IMG/VR virus record: IMGVR_UViG_3300007540_000056
Span: 1 to 30,659 of that record
Source: a virus
DNA length: 30,659 bases
Reading direction: 5' to 3' (one strand)
Shown here piece by piece: positions 1 to 7,292 of the stretch. Each line of letters starts with the position of its first letter. Position 1 is the stretch's first letter. A model generated the notes under the pieces. The model worked only from the letters and a program-made list of their open reading frames with translations. It searched no databases and was not told the origin of the DNA. A program made the translations under genes and the position numbers.

Positions 1-70
1 GTGTTTTTTCGCGCAGGTCGTGAACTTTCGACCCACCCCGGGAGTTATCCCCCCGCCCCAAGCCACCTGA
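1..70. other. Genome left end, candidate cos-side region
   Basis: No gene is visible between the window start and the HNH stop codon at 71. The stretch holds a T run at 3-8, the motif CGCGCAGGTCG near 10-20, and C/G-rich blocks around 35-60. Because the HNH gene ends here and the terminase small subunit gene starts at the other end of the window, this is where a cos site would be expected. The overhang itself cannot be read from one strand of a finished sequence, so the cos assignment is inference. Confidence 0.45.
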
Positions 71-385
71 TCAGGTCGCGGGTCGATTGCCTCGGCGAGA
101 ATTGCAACTGCGGTGGGCGGGGAGTAGCGGGCTGCTGGGATCACCTGGCACTAGGTGGTCTGCTGTCCAAGGATCGTTCAGTCGAGCAGGATCACCGCAC
201 AGCCAGCAGGTGTCTGCGTTCTCGCGCACGGCCTTGGCCCTGCGCCGATAGTCGCCCGTGTAGTGACGACTCCCACGCTGTTTGCTTCTCGTTCGCTCGC
301 GCTCATCGGCGCACCCGGGGCAGTAAGAACCTAAGTCATTCAGCGCACCGCATTGGAGGCATACGCGGCGCACACCGGGGATCAC
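71..385 (-). CDS. HNH endonuclease, packaging-associated
   Basis: This is a small 104-residue HNH-family nuclease. An N-terminal pair of CxxC motifs (C9/C12 and C22/C25) looks like a zinc knuckle. A second CxxC at C60/C63 is followed by the core D76-H77, then H91 and C94-N95 near the end, which is the usual ββα-metal layout. HNH proteins next to terminase genes help the large terminase cut DNA at cos in HK97-like phages. If the window ends are joined, this gene directly precedes the terminase small subunit gene. The GTG start at 385 overlaps the upstream TGA (GTGA), indicating translational coupling. Its length is typical of phage HNH proteins. Confidence 0.88.
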   Translation of the reverse strand: MIPGVRRVCLQCGALNDLGSYCPGCADERERTRSKQRGSRHYTGDYRRRAKAVRENADTCWLCGDPARLNDPWTADHLVPGDPSSPLLPAHRSCNSRRGNRPAT

Positions 386-552
386 CGGGTCTCGTCTGCC
401 CCGATGATTCGCTTGGCCTTGGCCCCGGTCACCTTGGGATTGAGAGCAGCGTCAAGCGCTTCAACAATCGCAGGGGTGGCGTCGGCGACTGGCCCCGAGA
501 CAGGTGCCCCAGTGGCTCCGTCGATGACGGCCCTGATGTTGGCCTTATCCAT
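382..552 (-). CDS. Small hypothetical protein (56 aa)
   Basis: This short gene starts at ATG 552 with a GAGGAG ribosome binding site close upstream. It ends in a TGA that overlaps the HNH GTG start. The product is Ala/Val/Asp-rich, begins MDKANIRAVIDGATG and ends KAKRIIGADETR, with no membrane segment or metal-binding cysteines. I do not recognise a family. Overlaps with both neighbours and the good ribosome binding site make it likely to be real. Its position in the HNH transcript suggests a late or packaging-associated role, but that is only context. Confidence 0.65.
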   Translation of the reverse strand: MDKANIRAVIDGATGAPVSGPVADATPAIVEALDAALNPKVTGAKAKRIIGADETR

Positions 553-706
553 GACAAATCTCCTCGGGTATGTCGCCGGTCAACTTGGCGAAGTCTCGCT
601 CGGTGAGAACGGCGTCTGCATATGCGTGCCATGCAGCACCGCGCTGGTCCTTAGGTACGGCGGCCAGGTGCGCCAATGCCTCGTCCACCTCATGCAGCGT
701 GGGCAT
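545..706 (-). CDS. Small hypothetical protein (53 aa)
   Basis: The ATG at 706 follows an AGGAGA ribosome binding site, and the TAA at 545 lies inside the next gene's first codons (8-bp overlap). The product starts MPTLHEVDEALAHLAAV and is acidic and probably helical, with no recognisable motif. It is the first gene after the intrinsic terminator at 721-751, so it is either expressed by readthrough or belongs to a transcript starting inside that hairpin region. The function is unknown. Confidence 0.65.
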   Translation of the reverse strand: MPTLHEVDEALAHLAAVPKDQRGAAWHAYADAVLTERDFAKLTGDIPEEICHG

Positions 707-720
707 CTGCTCTCCTGAAT

Positions 721-751
721 GACGAAAGCCCCAGTCGCTTTGACTAGGGCT
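721..751 (-). terminator. Intrinsic terminator after the zinc-finger/HTH gene
   Basis: On the minus strand AGCCCTAGTC and GACTGGGGCT form a 10-bp stem with one mismatch and a 5-nt loop, followed by TTTCGTC. It lies about 10 bases after the stop of the gene ending at 761 and only about 15 bases before the next start at 706. Confidence 0.7.
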
Positions 752-760
752 CTGCGCGCA

Positions 761-1621
761 TTACACGCGATCTATCACATTGTGGCGGTCAAATGCCGTT
801 CCGTCAAGGGAGCCCTGCTCATGTCGGATGAGGTAGCGGCCATGGCTGCGGGAGAGTTGGCCGCGTCGAGCCATGCGGCGCAGGGTGGGCTCGGAGATCC
901 CCAGCCAGTTGGCGGCAGCTTCGGGGTCCAGCCACACCTCGCGCCCATCGCTGAGAGCGACAGCGGCCAAGGTGGTGGCGTCGCGGGTGACGCGGCAGCG
1001 GCGGCAGGTCACGGGCTCGCTCATGTCCTGGTAGTGCAGCCGGTAGCCGCACTCGCCGTCGTCGGTGAGGGTGGGGCACTTGACCATCTGCCCAAGGTCG
1101 GCGGCCATCGGGTCCCAGCGCCGCAGCGCACGCACGCAGGCGGTGATCTCGCTGCGGTAGTCCTCCAGCGGGAAGTCGGGCGTGCCGACGACCCACTCAG
1201 TCTGGTTAGCGAGGAAGCCCACGCAGGCCACGAGGGTGGCCTTGGTGCCTGTTGTGGCCACGGTGGCGGCAGCGTGGCCGCTCCATGGGCCGTAAGGGCT
1301 CATGTCGCGCTCCTCGCGCACCATCCGCACCCACGACTCCAGCACGTCCAGCACGGTCGGTGAGGGTGGGTGGCCAGTGAGCGTCAGCTCGGGGTCCACG
1401 CCTGCCACGTTGATGGGGGGCTTGGAGCCGTAGGCGGTGGACATCCCGCCGCTGCCCTTGCGGGGCTCCACGCTGGCCATCGTCGCCAACTCGCCCACGA
1501 GCCGCACATCGGCGGTGAGGCGGTCGGCGCACATCGCGCAGCAGTGACCGTGCTTGAGGCGGGTCTGGCGTCCCCGCTGTGCGCACAGAACGCAGACGCG
1601 CTCCCACTGATCCTCGCTCAT
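761..1621 (-). CDS. Zinc-finger and HTH DNA-binding protein
   Basis: This predicted regulator of 286 residues has three visible parts. An N-terminal cysteine cluster contains CVLC followed by CCAMC (about residues 9-31). A second cluster contains CPTLTDDGEC and CRRC (about residues 190-220). A C-terminal MerR/excisionase-like helix-turn-helix follows, with the pattern DPEAAANWLGISEPTLRRMA and then an R-G-rich wing. The start at ATG 1621 is chosen because ATGA overlaps the WhiB stop; a longer frame exists but has no reason to be used. Similar Cys-cluster/HTH proteins are common in actinophage early regions. It could be a repressor, an excise-like factor or an early regulator. A terminator follows. 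Confidence 0.75.
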   Translation of the reverse strand: MSEDQWERVCVLCAQRGRQTRLKHGHCCAMCADRLTADVRLVGELATMASVEPRKGSGGMSTAYGSKPPINVAGVDPELTLTGHPPSPTVLDVLESWVRMVREERDMSPYGPWSGHAAATVATTGTKATLVACVGFLANQTEWVVGTPDFPLEDYRSEITACVRALRRWDPMAADLGQMVKCPTLTDDGECGYRLHYQDMSEPVTCRRCRVTRDATTLAAVALSDGREVWLDPEAAANWLGISEPTLRRMARRGQLSRSHGRYLIRHEQGSLDGTAFDRHNVIDRV

Positions 1622-1890
1622 CGTGAAACCTTCCGTCCGGTGATCGCTGATCGTTCCTCGGGCGTCTTGCCGCCCCAGACGCCATACCGCTCGTCGGCGG
1701 CCAGCGCCCACTCCAGGCACTCGGCCTGAACCGGGCAGGAGCGGCAGACCTTGAGGGCGGGCTCGTAGCTGATGCGGGGCCAGCTGGTGCCCTCGGGGAA
1801 GAATGGCTGGTGGCCGATCTCGGCGCAGGCGGCGCGCATCCTCCAGTCGTTGTGGTCGCGGGTGGACAGCCAGTGCTGGGAGTCGATCAT
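1618..1890 (-). CDS. whiB: WhiB-family transcriptional regulator
   Basis: The product has 90 residues and a complete WhiB signature: C22, C49, C52 and C58 (C-x26-CxxC-x5-C), which would hold a [4Fe-4S] cluster, followed by GVWGG at 70-74 and a basic tail with KTPEER and TGRK for DNA contact. WhiB proteins bind sigma factor A and redirect transcription; phage versions such as TM4 WhiB repress host whiB2 and affect septation. Start ATG 1890 shares one base with the previous stop (TGATG), and the stop overlaps the next start (ATGA), so it is translated in a coupled run. The family is actinobacterial and is the strongest host marker here. Confidence 0.95.
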   Translation of the reverse strand: MIDSQHWLSTRDHNDWRMRAACAEIGHQPFFPEGTSWPRISYEPALKVCRSCPVQAECLEWALAADERYGVWGGKTPEERSAITGRKVSR

Positions 1891-2231
1891 CAGAACGGGA
1901 TTCCTTCCTCGGGCGTCAGGATGGTGGGGGCGGGGGCAGCGGGGATGGGCAGCAGCCAGTCGTTGGGCGGGGGCTCGGTGCAGCGATGCTCGACGTGGAC
2001 CGGCAGGTCAAGGCTGGGCGGGTGGCCGTGGACGTTCCAGCGGTCGCGGCGATCAAGGGCTCCGCGATAGAGCTGGTAGGTGCGCCTGCCGAGGGTCAGG
2101 GCGTGAACCTCGCCAACGGCCGAGAGCAGGGCAGCATCGACGGTGACGGCTAGGGTGGCGAGGTCGCCATCCAACCCCGTGAGCACGCAGGCTCCGCAGC
2201 GATGACGGTGGGCTTTCGGTGATCTGTTCAT
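1890..2231 (-). CDS. Hypothetical small protein with a Cys/His motif
   Basis: This 113-residue protein has an N-terminal H-x-H-R-C-x2-C motif (HRHRCGAC) that could bind zinc with a later Cys (EHRC). A hydrophobic middle and a Pro-rich C-terminus (PPPNDWLLPIPAAPAPT) follow. I do not recognise a family. The ATG at 2231 has a GGGAG-type site and lies immediately after the GGGAACCG repeat array; the stop overlaps the WhiB start. If the array is an operator, this gene and the WhiB gene are the ones it would control. Confidence 0.7.
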   Translation of the reverse strand: MNRSPKAHRHRCGACVLTGLDGDLATLAVTVDAALLSAVGEVHALTLGRRTYQLYRGALDRRDRWNVHGHPPSLDLPVHVEHRCTEPPPNDWLLPIPAAPAPTILTPEEGIPF

Positions 2232-2242
2232 GTCGTGGCTCC

Positions 2243-2424
2243 CGGTTCCGGTCCCCGGTTCCCCCTATAGGGGGGAACACGGGAACCGATGGACCCCTGT
2301 GGGGAACCGATGGGGAACCGCGGGAACCGACCCCCCATTTTGTGAGGGAAATGGCGGTTCCCACGGGGAACCGAGGCGGGAACCGCGGGAACCGATGGTT
2401 CCCCGCAAACAGGGGTCGGTTCCC
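2243..2424. repeat. GGGAACCG iteron-like array (possible origin or operator cluster)
   Basis: The 196-bp gap between the primase stop (2428) and the next start (2231) holds seven direct copies of GGGAACCG, beginning at 2281, 2302, 2313, 2322, 2366, 2378 and 2387. It also holds three inverted copies, CGGTTCCC, beginning at 2256, 2355 and 2417, and a partial copy at 2243. A composite 18-bp unit, GGGAACCGCGGGAACCGA, occurs exactly at 2313-2330 and 2378-2395. The two clusters flank a more A/T-rich stretch around 2337-2352 (ATTTTGTGAGGGAAAT). This layout resembles iterons around an unwinding element, or a cluster of repressor sites. Confidence 0.75.
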
Positions 2425-2427
2425 GCC

Positions 2428-4413
2428 TCACAGCGCCTCCTGAGAGTGGTTCCAGGCCGGTATCTCGGCGCAGTAGGCGGCCCATGTGGCGTCCGGAATC
2501 CGGCCCTTGCCGATCACCGCACCGGCCTTGCGCACCGCCTTGGTGGCTGCCGTCAGGCTGAGGTCCTTGTCGATCTCGTGCTTGCGGAGGGCGTCAAGGA
2601 CGCGCTCGTGGCGGTCGCTGGCGGGGTTGCCGACGACCTCGTGGCGCAGGCCGGACCCGTCCTCGACGCGCCGCAGGGTCAGGTCGGTCTCGGAGATCGG
2701 GAACCGCTGGGCCTCGCACTGCAGTCGGAAGGTGTCCTCACCGTCCCTGCTCAACCGCCAGACGGCATCCACGTCGCCGGACTTCGCGGACCCGCCTCGC
2801 TGGCCCTTGGACTCGTCCTTGCCTGCGTGGTCCAGCCGGATGAGGGCGACGCCTTCCTGCTTGAGCTTCAGCCCGGTGTGCTTGTAGAACTTCAGCCAGG
2901 TGTCGTTCTCGTTCTCCTCCCCGCCGATGGCCCTGCTCACGGTGTCCACCACGACGATCTCGCAGCCGTAGTACCGGATGGCGGCGAGCAGTTCCCGTGA
3001 CCCTGCCTCGGTGTCGAGGTAGTTCATGGTGGGGAACGACAGCAGGACGAGGTTGTCGAGGTCGTCGGGGCCGTAGCCCATGGATTCCAGCCGCTCGCGG
3101 ACGTCGGCTCGGGGGTCGTTCTCAAAGTCCACATAGAGGGTGCGGTAGGCGCGGCTGGGGGCGTGGTAGCCGAGCATCGCCTTGCCGTTGGCAACCGCCG
3201 CAGCAATCTCCAGCATGAGCAGCGACTTGCCGACCTTGGGGGCTGAGTAGAGGGCGACGAGCCTGCGGGCGGCGAGCAGCGGCTCAACTATCCATTCTTC
3301 CTTCTGCTCCTGCTGCCATAGGTCATGCCAGTCCACGCGGGGCAGGTTTTCGGCTACCCACGACGACTCGGCCTCGGCGGGCGACATATCGGTGCCGATA
3401 TCCACCTCCCATGCCGGCAGTGGGGGCAGGGCGAGGCGATCACCGAATCCTTGGTCGCTCAGCGCCCGTGATGCCGCGCTCATGTCCCCGCCGTGGTGGT
3501 AGTGCGCGTAGACCTGGCCCTTGCTCATCCCCACATCGGTGGGCAGACCGGCGTTGGTGGAGAAGCACACCATCGGCGCGTCCTCGATGGTGGAGGCAGA
3601 GATCCCGTCGGCGGCGCTTTTGCCGGGTCGCACCCAGTAGTTGCGGGTGTCGTCGCGGTGATCCCATGTCCAGCCCAAGGGCTGCAAGATCGCCGCCCAT
3701 GAGGTGGCGCGGAAGGCGTCAAGGCTGGAGGTGCCAGTGAAGGGCTCCATCACCCGTGGGGTTACGGCAGGGGCCACGGCAGGCGACTCGTCAAGCGCGA
3801 TACGGAACAGCTCGTGCAACTGGTCACGCTCGGCGGCGGTGACCAGCGCCGTGGCGGCGGGGTTGCTGGGTCCGATGAAGGCGTAGACCTTGCCCTCGGC
3901 GTGACCCTTGCGCCCGGGTGTCGGGGCGACGATGACGAAGCCACCCTCCCCCCTCGTTTCGGCGACCACCTCGCCAGCCGCGCTCATCGCCAGCTTGGTG
4001 TTGGCCTTCGCGGTGCCGTCGGTGATGCGAATGAACAGGTGCAGCCCGTCCCCGGCTGAGCGGATCATGCAGCCGCGGAAGATCCGATCCAGCAGGTCGG
4101 TGCAGTCGTGGTTCACGGCGGCTACCCGCAACTTCTCCAGCGCCGCCATCGCCAGGTCGGCTGGTCCCTCGATCTCGATCAGCTCGGTGTTGTCCGATGC
4201 CTTGCCCATGATCGCCCCGATGCCGGTGTGCCTGTCGGTCAGCAGGAGGGTCTGCAGGTCATCCCAGATCATGCGCTCGGACTGGTAGGACTTCCACCTG
4301 CCGAAGGGCCGCTTGGTGCCGTCCTCGTGGCTGGGCACGACCGCGTAGCCAGCGTCATACCAGTCACGCGCGGCGGCGATGAGGGGGTGGTCGGTGGTTG
4401 CGGGCATGGTCAC
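2428..4413 (-). CDS. Primase-polymerase / RepA-like helicase fusion
   Basis: The product has 661 residues. Residues 1-200 resemble the bifunctional primase/polymerase domain: the acidic ELIEIEG strand (77-83) stands where the family usually has DxD, followed by an SAGDGLH motif (119-125) and a VAPTPGRKG loop. Residues 370-560 form a RecA-fold hexameric ATPase of the RepA/AAA_25 type, with Walker A SAPKVGKS (390-397), Walker B IVVVDT (486-491) and RLDHAGKD (526-533). It would prime and unwind phage DNA for a host polymerase. The GTG start at 4413 overlaps the upstream TGA; ATG 4407 is an alternative. The repeat array lies directly downstream. Glu for Asp in the prim-pol strand is notable. Confidence 0.9.
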   Translation of the reverse strand: MTMPATTDHPLIAAARDWYDAGYAVVPSHEDGTKRPFGRWKSYQSERMIWDDLQTLLLTDRHTGIGAIMGKASDNTELIEIEGPADLAMAALEKLRVAAVNHDCTDLLDRIFRGCMIRSAGDGLHLFIRITDGTAKANTKLAMSAAGEVVAETRGEGGFVIVAPTPGRKGHAEGKVYAFIGPSNPAATALVTAAERDQLHELFRIALDESPAVAPAVTPRVMEPFTGTSSLDAFRATSWAAILQPLGWTWDHRDDTRNYWVRPGKSAADGISASTIEDAPMVCFSTNAGLPTDVGMSKGQVYAHYHHGGDMSAASRALSDQGFGDRLALPPLPAWEVDIGTDMSPAEAESSWVAENLPRVDWHDLWQQEQKEEWIVEPLLAARRLVALYSAPKVGKSLLMLEIAAAVANGKAMLGYHAPSRAYRTLYVDFENDPRADVRERLESMGYGPDDLDNLVLLSFPTMNYLDTEAGSRELLAAIRYYGCEIVVVDTVSRAIGGEENENDTWLKFYKHTGLKLKQEGVALIRLDHAGKDESKGQRGGSAKSGDVDAVWRLSRDGEDTFRLQCEAQRFPISETDLTLRRVEDGSGLRHEVVGNPASDRHERVLDALRKHEIDKDLSLTAATKAVRKAGAVIGKGRIPDATWAAYCAEIPAWNHSQEAL

Positions 4414-4787
4414 GCTTCGGCCCTGCGTCGCTGGAAGGACTCGTGCAGCGCGATAACTTCATCCAGAGGCATGGACATGATGCGCCGGTACTCAGCCCCT
4501 TGGATGGACCGAGAGCGTCCGTTCTTCCAGCGCGCCTTCTGCTCCTGTACCGAGTCGCGCATCTGTGTGGCCCAAGCCTCTAGTCGAACTCGCTCTGCAG
4601 AAGCCCCATCGCGAAGTCCAAGTTCGTAGCCGCTGTCATATGCAGTCTGAGCAACAATTCTTCCGACGCGAGTCTCAGCAATCTCCATCGCACTTGTCGT
4701 CGGTACGTCAGGGTCTGACAAACGCTCTTCACATTGACGACACAGAAACAGACGCTCAAGCGCAGACCGAGTTGGAGATAGGTGCAT
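4410..4787 (-). CDS. Hypothetical protein upstream of the primase
   Basis: Taken from ATG 4787 the product has about 125 residues. It has one CRQC pair near the N-terminus, a helical middle, and a charged C-terminus rich in Arg and Glu ending RRRAEA. No family is recognised. The frame stays open to 4895, but that longer start would run through the inverted repeat at 4814-4854 and into the previous gene. GTG 4802 is another possible start. No strong ribosome binding site marks any of them, so the start is uncertain. The stop overlaps the primase start (GTGA), tying it to replication. Confidence 0.6.
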   Translation of the reverse strand: MHLSPTRSALERLFLCRQCEERLSDPDVPTTSAMEIAETRVGRIVAQTAYDSGYELGLRDGASAERVRLEAWATQMRDSVQEQKARWKNGRSRSIQGAEYRRIMSMPLDEVIALHESFQRRRAEA

Positions 4788-4813
4788 TGTCAATCCATTC
4801 ACAGGTAGGTGAA

Positions 4814-4854
4814 CCGCCAGCGGCGCGGGCTTCCCCACACCGCACCGCTGGCGG
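4814..4854. repeat. Perfect 10-bp inverted repeat
   Basis: CCGCCAGCGG at 4814-4823 is matched by CCGCTGGCGG at 4845-4854, with a 21-base loop. It lies between the stop at 4862 and the start of the next minus-strand gene. A second small inverted repeat (TTCAC/GTGAA) follows in the direction of transcription. There is no T run, so it is not a normal intrinsic terminator. It could be an operator or an mRNA structure affecting the next gene. Confidence 0.6.
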
Positions 4855-4861
4855 CAGTCGG

Positions 4862-5128
4862 TTACGCAGGCACTAGTGCCAGCGCGAACTTCCACTGAGC
4901 GATGGACGCGCCCAGTTCCATGGCGTCAGACGTTCTGCGAACAACAAGCTGCCCGCCTCTCTGCCACACGGCTCGTCGCTCAGCGTTGGATTCCTCGCGC
5001 CACCCCAAGGCGATGCAGGCGCACCGAAAGTGCAGGTCGCAAGGCAGTCCACGGTCGTGGAACCGTGATTGGTGATGGGTGAAGCAGTCGTCCAGAATCC
5101 GCTGAGCCTTTGCAATGGATTCGTTCAT
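4862..5128 (-). CDS. Hypothetical protein (about 88 aa)
   Basis: The product starts MNESIAKAQRILDDCF, has H/C residues (THHQSRFHD, PCDLHFRC) and ends in a helical hydrophobic stretch ALALVPA. I do not recognise it. ATG 5128 is chosen; GTG 5131, one codon earlier, is equally possible. The start lies a few bases after the stop of the putative ssDNA-binding gene, so both are probably on one transcript. Confidence 0.65.
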   Translation of the reverse strand: MNESIAKAQRILDDCFTHHQSRFHDRGLPCDLHFRCACIALGWREESNAERRAVWQRGGQLVVRRTSDAMELGASIAQWKFALALVPA

Positions 5129-5131
5129 CAC

Positions 5132-5599
5132 TTACTTCAGCCCAGCGGCCTGCAAGTTGCCCAGCGCGGCGGCGAGGGCGTCGTTGCCCGCTGGGGCGGG
5201 CGTGGGCTCGGGTGCAGCCGGTGCGGTGATGCTCGCAGCGACCTGGCCCGTCAGGTACGCGGTCGCGGCCTGCACTGCCTCGGGGGCTACCGAGGCGTCG
5301 GTGATGATCCACGGAGCCGCCTGACCGGGCTTGGCCACGCCCTTGCCGATCACTCCGAGGACCTTCTCCCCAGTGCGGGACTTCAGCGAGCCGATCAGCG
5401 CTCGACCGAACAGCAGGACATCCTCGTGGGATTCCTGAGCGGTGACGTCGTGGACGTTGACGCGCAAGGCATCCTTCTCGCCGAACGATGTGGTCATCGC
5501 TGCGACATACTCCACCGGCTCGACGACCACGAGGTGGCCCTCAAGGTCGGCGACGGTGACGGAGGACCCGCCACCTGATGATGGTGCGGAGAACTGCAT
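5132..5599 (-). CDS. Candidate ssDNA-binding protein (actinophage type)
   Basis: The product has 155 residues. A Ser/Gly-rich start leads into a β-strand-rich region (VADLEGHLVVVEPVEYV, then TSFGEKDALRVNVHDV, about residues 15-55), and then GVAKPGQAAPWII. The C-terminal third is Ala/Pro-rich (TAPAAPEPTPAPAG). Proteins of this pattern sit beside Cas4-like exonucleases in actinophages and some have been called ssDNA-binding; I infer an OB-like fold from strands and context, not from a diagnostic motif. ATG 5599 has a GAAAGGAAAC site. It lies directly after the exonuclease gene, as expected for a recombination pair. Confidence 0.6.
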   Translation of the reverse strand: MQFSAPSSGGGSSVTVADLEGHLVVVEPVEYVAAMTTSFGEKDALRVNVHDVTAQESHEDVLLFGRALIGSLKSRTGEKVLGVIGKGVAKPGQAAPWIITDASVAPEAVQAATAYLTGQVAASITAPAAPEPTPAPAGNDALAAALGNLQAAGLK

Positions 5600-5635
5600 G
5601 ATGTTTCCTTTCAGGTTGTGCGCAGGTGCGCAGGG

Positions 5636-6439
5636 TTAGGGCAGGTAAGTCGTGATCGGCTTGGACTTGTAGACCTCGCGGACAGCCACCGCCGTCTGTG
5701 CGAGCTGCCAGCCGACGTTCAGGTCCAGCAGGTACAGTTCGCAGGTGCCCTTGCCAGCGGGCAGGTGGATCAGCAGTCCCACATCGGTGGAGACCCCGAG
5801 GTCTGGCAGGTACGCTGTGCGGGTGCTCTCCGCGATGTTGTAGAGGTGGCTGCGGGCGTAGATCGCGATCTGCGTCGTGACCCCGTGGGGATAGGTGGGT
5901 TCCGTCTGGCCTGTCTTCAGGTCAGCGATGACCACTCGCCCATCGGGGAGTTGGACGAGGCGGTCGAACGTCCCAGCGGCCTGCACGGCGTCGTTGACGA
6001 CGAACAACTCGGCGGCCTTCATCTCCAAGCCCTTGGTGGCCTTCTCGTAGGCGTCAAGGTCGCGGTAGTGATGCTCGGGGATGGACTCCAGCGTGCCCCG
6101 GTCCAACTGCTCGGTCAGGGAGTGCAGGGTGGTGCCCACGTTGGCGGCCTTGTCGCTCTCGGCGGCGGCCATGGCGGCGTCCACCAGTTCCTTCATCTTG
6201 CGCTTGTCGCTGGGGTCGGTGACGGCAGCGAGTTGGGCAAGGTCTGGGCGCTTGCCGATGCCCAGGGCCACCATGCGCTGCTTCCAGCTCATGAGCCCTT
6301 CCTTGGAGTCCAGCGCCTTGGCGAGCGTGCTGATGCGGGTGTAGGGGATGGGCTTGCCCCCGCCCTCGGGGACGATGAGTGGACGCCCCCAGCGGTCCCG
6401 GGCGATGCCCTCGCCCAGTTGGTTGAACGTGATGGTCAT
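5636..6439 (-). CDS. Cas4/RecB-like PD-(D/E)XK exonuclease
   Basis: The product has 267 residues. The nuclease motifs are visible in order: GTTLHSLTE (102-110, the family's GxxxH), GTFDR (156-160), IADLKTG (171-177, giving the DxK pair D173/K175) and QIAIYA (190-195, the QxxxY motif). Such proteins are annotated as Cas4-family or RecB-like exonucleases and process DNA ends for recombination. ATG 6439 is chosen because it follows a strong GAAGGAAGAAG site and begins the conserved sequence; the open frame continues 60 codons upstream but overlaps the PP-loop gene. The next gene downstream is a putative ssDNA-binding protein. Confidence 0.85.
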   Translation of the reverse strand: MTITFNQLGEGIARDRWGRPLIVPEGGGKPIPYTRISTLAKALDSKEGLMSWKQRMVALGIGKRPDLAQLAAVTDPSDKRKMKELVDAAMAAAESDKAANVGTTLHSLTEQLDRGTLESIPEHHYRDLDAYEKATKGLEMKAAELFVVNDAVQAAGTFDRLVQLPDGRVVIADLKTGQTEPTYPHGVTTQIAIYARSHLYNIAESTRTAYLPDLGVSTDVGLLIHLPAGKGTCELYLLDLNVGWQLAQTAVAVREVYKSKPITTYLP

Positions 6440-6471
6440 ACTTCTTCCTTCATTCGCAGGTGGTTGGTCAT
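6436..6471 (-). pseudogene. 11-codon ORF, duplicated tail of the 40-aa gene
   Basis: ATG 6471 overlaps the PP-loop stop (ATGA), and its TGA overlaps the exonuclease start (ATGA). It encodes MTNHLRMKEEV. Its NHLRMK matches the end of the 40-residue protein encoded at 7283-7405 (YNHLRMKDTTCH) and comes from the same 21-bp repeat. It is best read as the leftover 3' end of that gene after the PP-loop gene was inserted, perhaps kept as a coupling peptide that carries the exonuclease ribosome binding site. Confidence 0.55.
6446..6466 (-). repeat. 21-bp direct repeat, copy 1 (downstream of PP-loop gene)
   Basis: It is identical to 7299-7319. On the minus strand it contains CACCTGCGAATGAAGG. It spans the gap between the PP-loop stop and the exonuclease ribosome binding site. 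Confidence 0.9.
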
Positions 6472-7292
6472 GTCCAGCAATAGCCCGAGTCGCAGCCCTC
6501 GCCGCCTGGCATCTCAAAGCCGGGCAGCATGTCTTGAGCCTCGGGGATTGCCTCGGCCAGTGGCTTGGCAAAGCGAGTGAGGTACAGGGGGCGAACGCCG
6601 GTGCGCTCACGGCGCTCATTCATGGTCGCCTCAAGCTCGGCAGCCGACCAGAACAGGTCTGGCTGATCCCTGCGCATCTCTGCCCATTGGCTAGGGCGAG
6701 TGAACGGGCAGAAATAGCAGGCCGACTTTGGTGGGACTAGAAGCCCGGCATCTGAGATGACGCCAATGCAGTCCATTCGGCTCATGCCCAGCTCAATCAA
6801 GGGATACACAGGCACTTCGTAGTTGCCTTGCCGCTTGTTGGACACACGGGTGATCTCGTCGGTGCTGATGCCTATGCAGACGGTGGCAGGGCTGTTCTTG
6901 CTGGCGCCGTTAGCCTTGAGCCATCGCGCAACCACCATCACCTTGTAGTCGCGTGTGCAGCCGCGAGACATTGGCGCACCAGATTCACCGCGCAGCGGGA
7001 TGATGTCTGACTGCTTGCCAGCGGCGGTGCCAGCAATGAGGTGCTCGTAGAGATCGCGGACTTGGCCATCTTTGGTGGTGCGCTTGATCTCATGCACGGT
7101 GATGCCGCGCTCGGCAGCCCATGGGGTTGCGATATCGCGGATGTATTCCAAGGTTGCCGGGTGCTCTGCCTTCTCGCCCACGTTGGCGAACAGGGCCGCG
7201 TCTATGTCGTACCCCAGTCGCCCTTGTGCAGCGAGTACGAGCATCGCGGTGGACTGCACGCCGCCGCCGTAGCTGATCGTCGTTAGTGGCAT
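6468..7292 (-). CDS. PP-loop ATPase, PAPS-reductase-like
   Basis: The product has 274 residues. The N-terminal SYGGGVQST (7-15) is the PP-loop that binds ATP in adenine-nucleotide alpha-hydrolases (PAPS reductase, DndC and tRNA thiolation enzymes). A GCTRDYK motif (111-117) and CYFC (192-195) are also present; the latter could bind zinc or an Fe-S cluster. The substrate is unknown: sulfonucleotide reduction, DNA phosphorothioation or RNA thiolation are family options, and no DndA/D/E partner is present here. It is flanked by an exact 21-bp direct repeat and looks like an inserted cassette. ATG 7292 overlaps the small upstream gene. The C-terminus is Gly/Cys-rich (GGEGCDSGYCW). Confidence 0.85.
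   Translation of the reverse strand: MPLTTISYGGGVQSTAMLVLAAQGRLGYDIDAALFANVGEKAEHPATLEYIRDIATPWAAERGITVHEIKRTTKDGQVRDLYEHLIAGTAAGKQSDIIPLRGESGAPMSRGCTRDYKVMVVARWLKANGASKNSPATVCIGISTDEITRVSNKRQGNYEVPVYPLIELGMSRMDCIGVISDAGLLVPPKSACYFCPFTRPSQWAEMRRDQPDLFWSAAELEATMNERRERTGVRPLYLTRFAKPLAEAIPEAQDMLPGFEMPGGEGCDSGYCWT

Noticed and set aside
1-606. Long plus-strand open frame from position 1
   Set aside because: It is Arg/Ser-rich with no motif and lies antisense to the HNH gene and two small genes that have good ribosome binding sites and overlapping stops.
2243-2424. CRISPR array
   Set aside because: Repeats are 8 bp, unevenly spaced at 9-44 bp and present in both orientations, without uniform spacers.
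2230-3000. Plus-strand open frame over the repeat array and primase gene end
   Set aside because: It is a shadow of the primase frame in high-GC DNA; the start lies in the repeat array with no ribosome binding site logic and the product has no family pattern.
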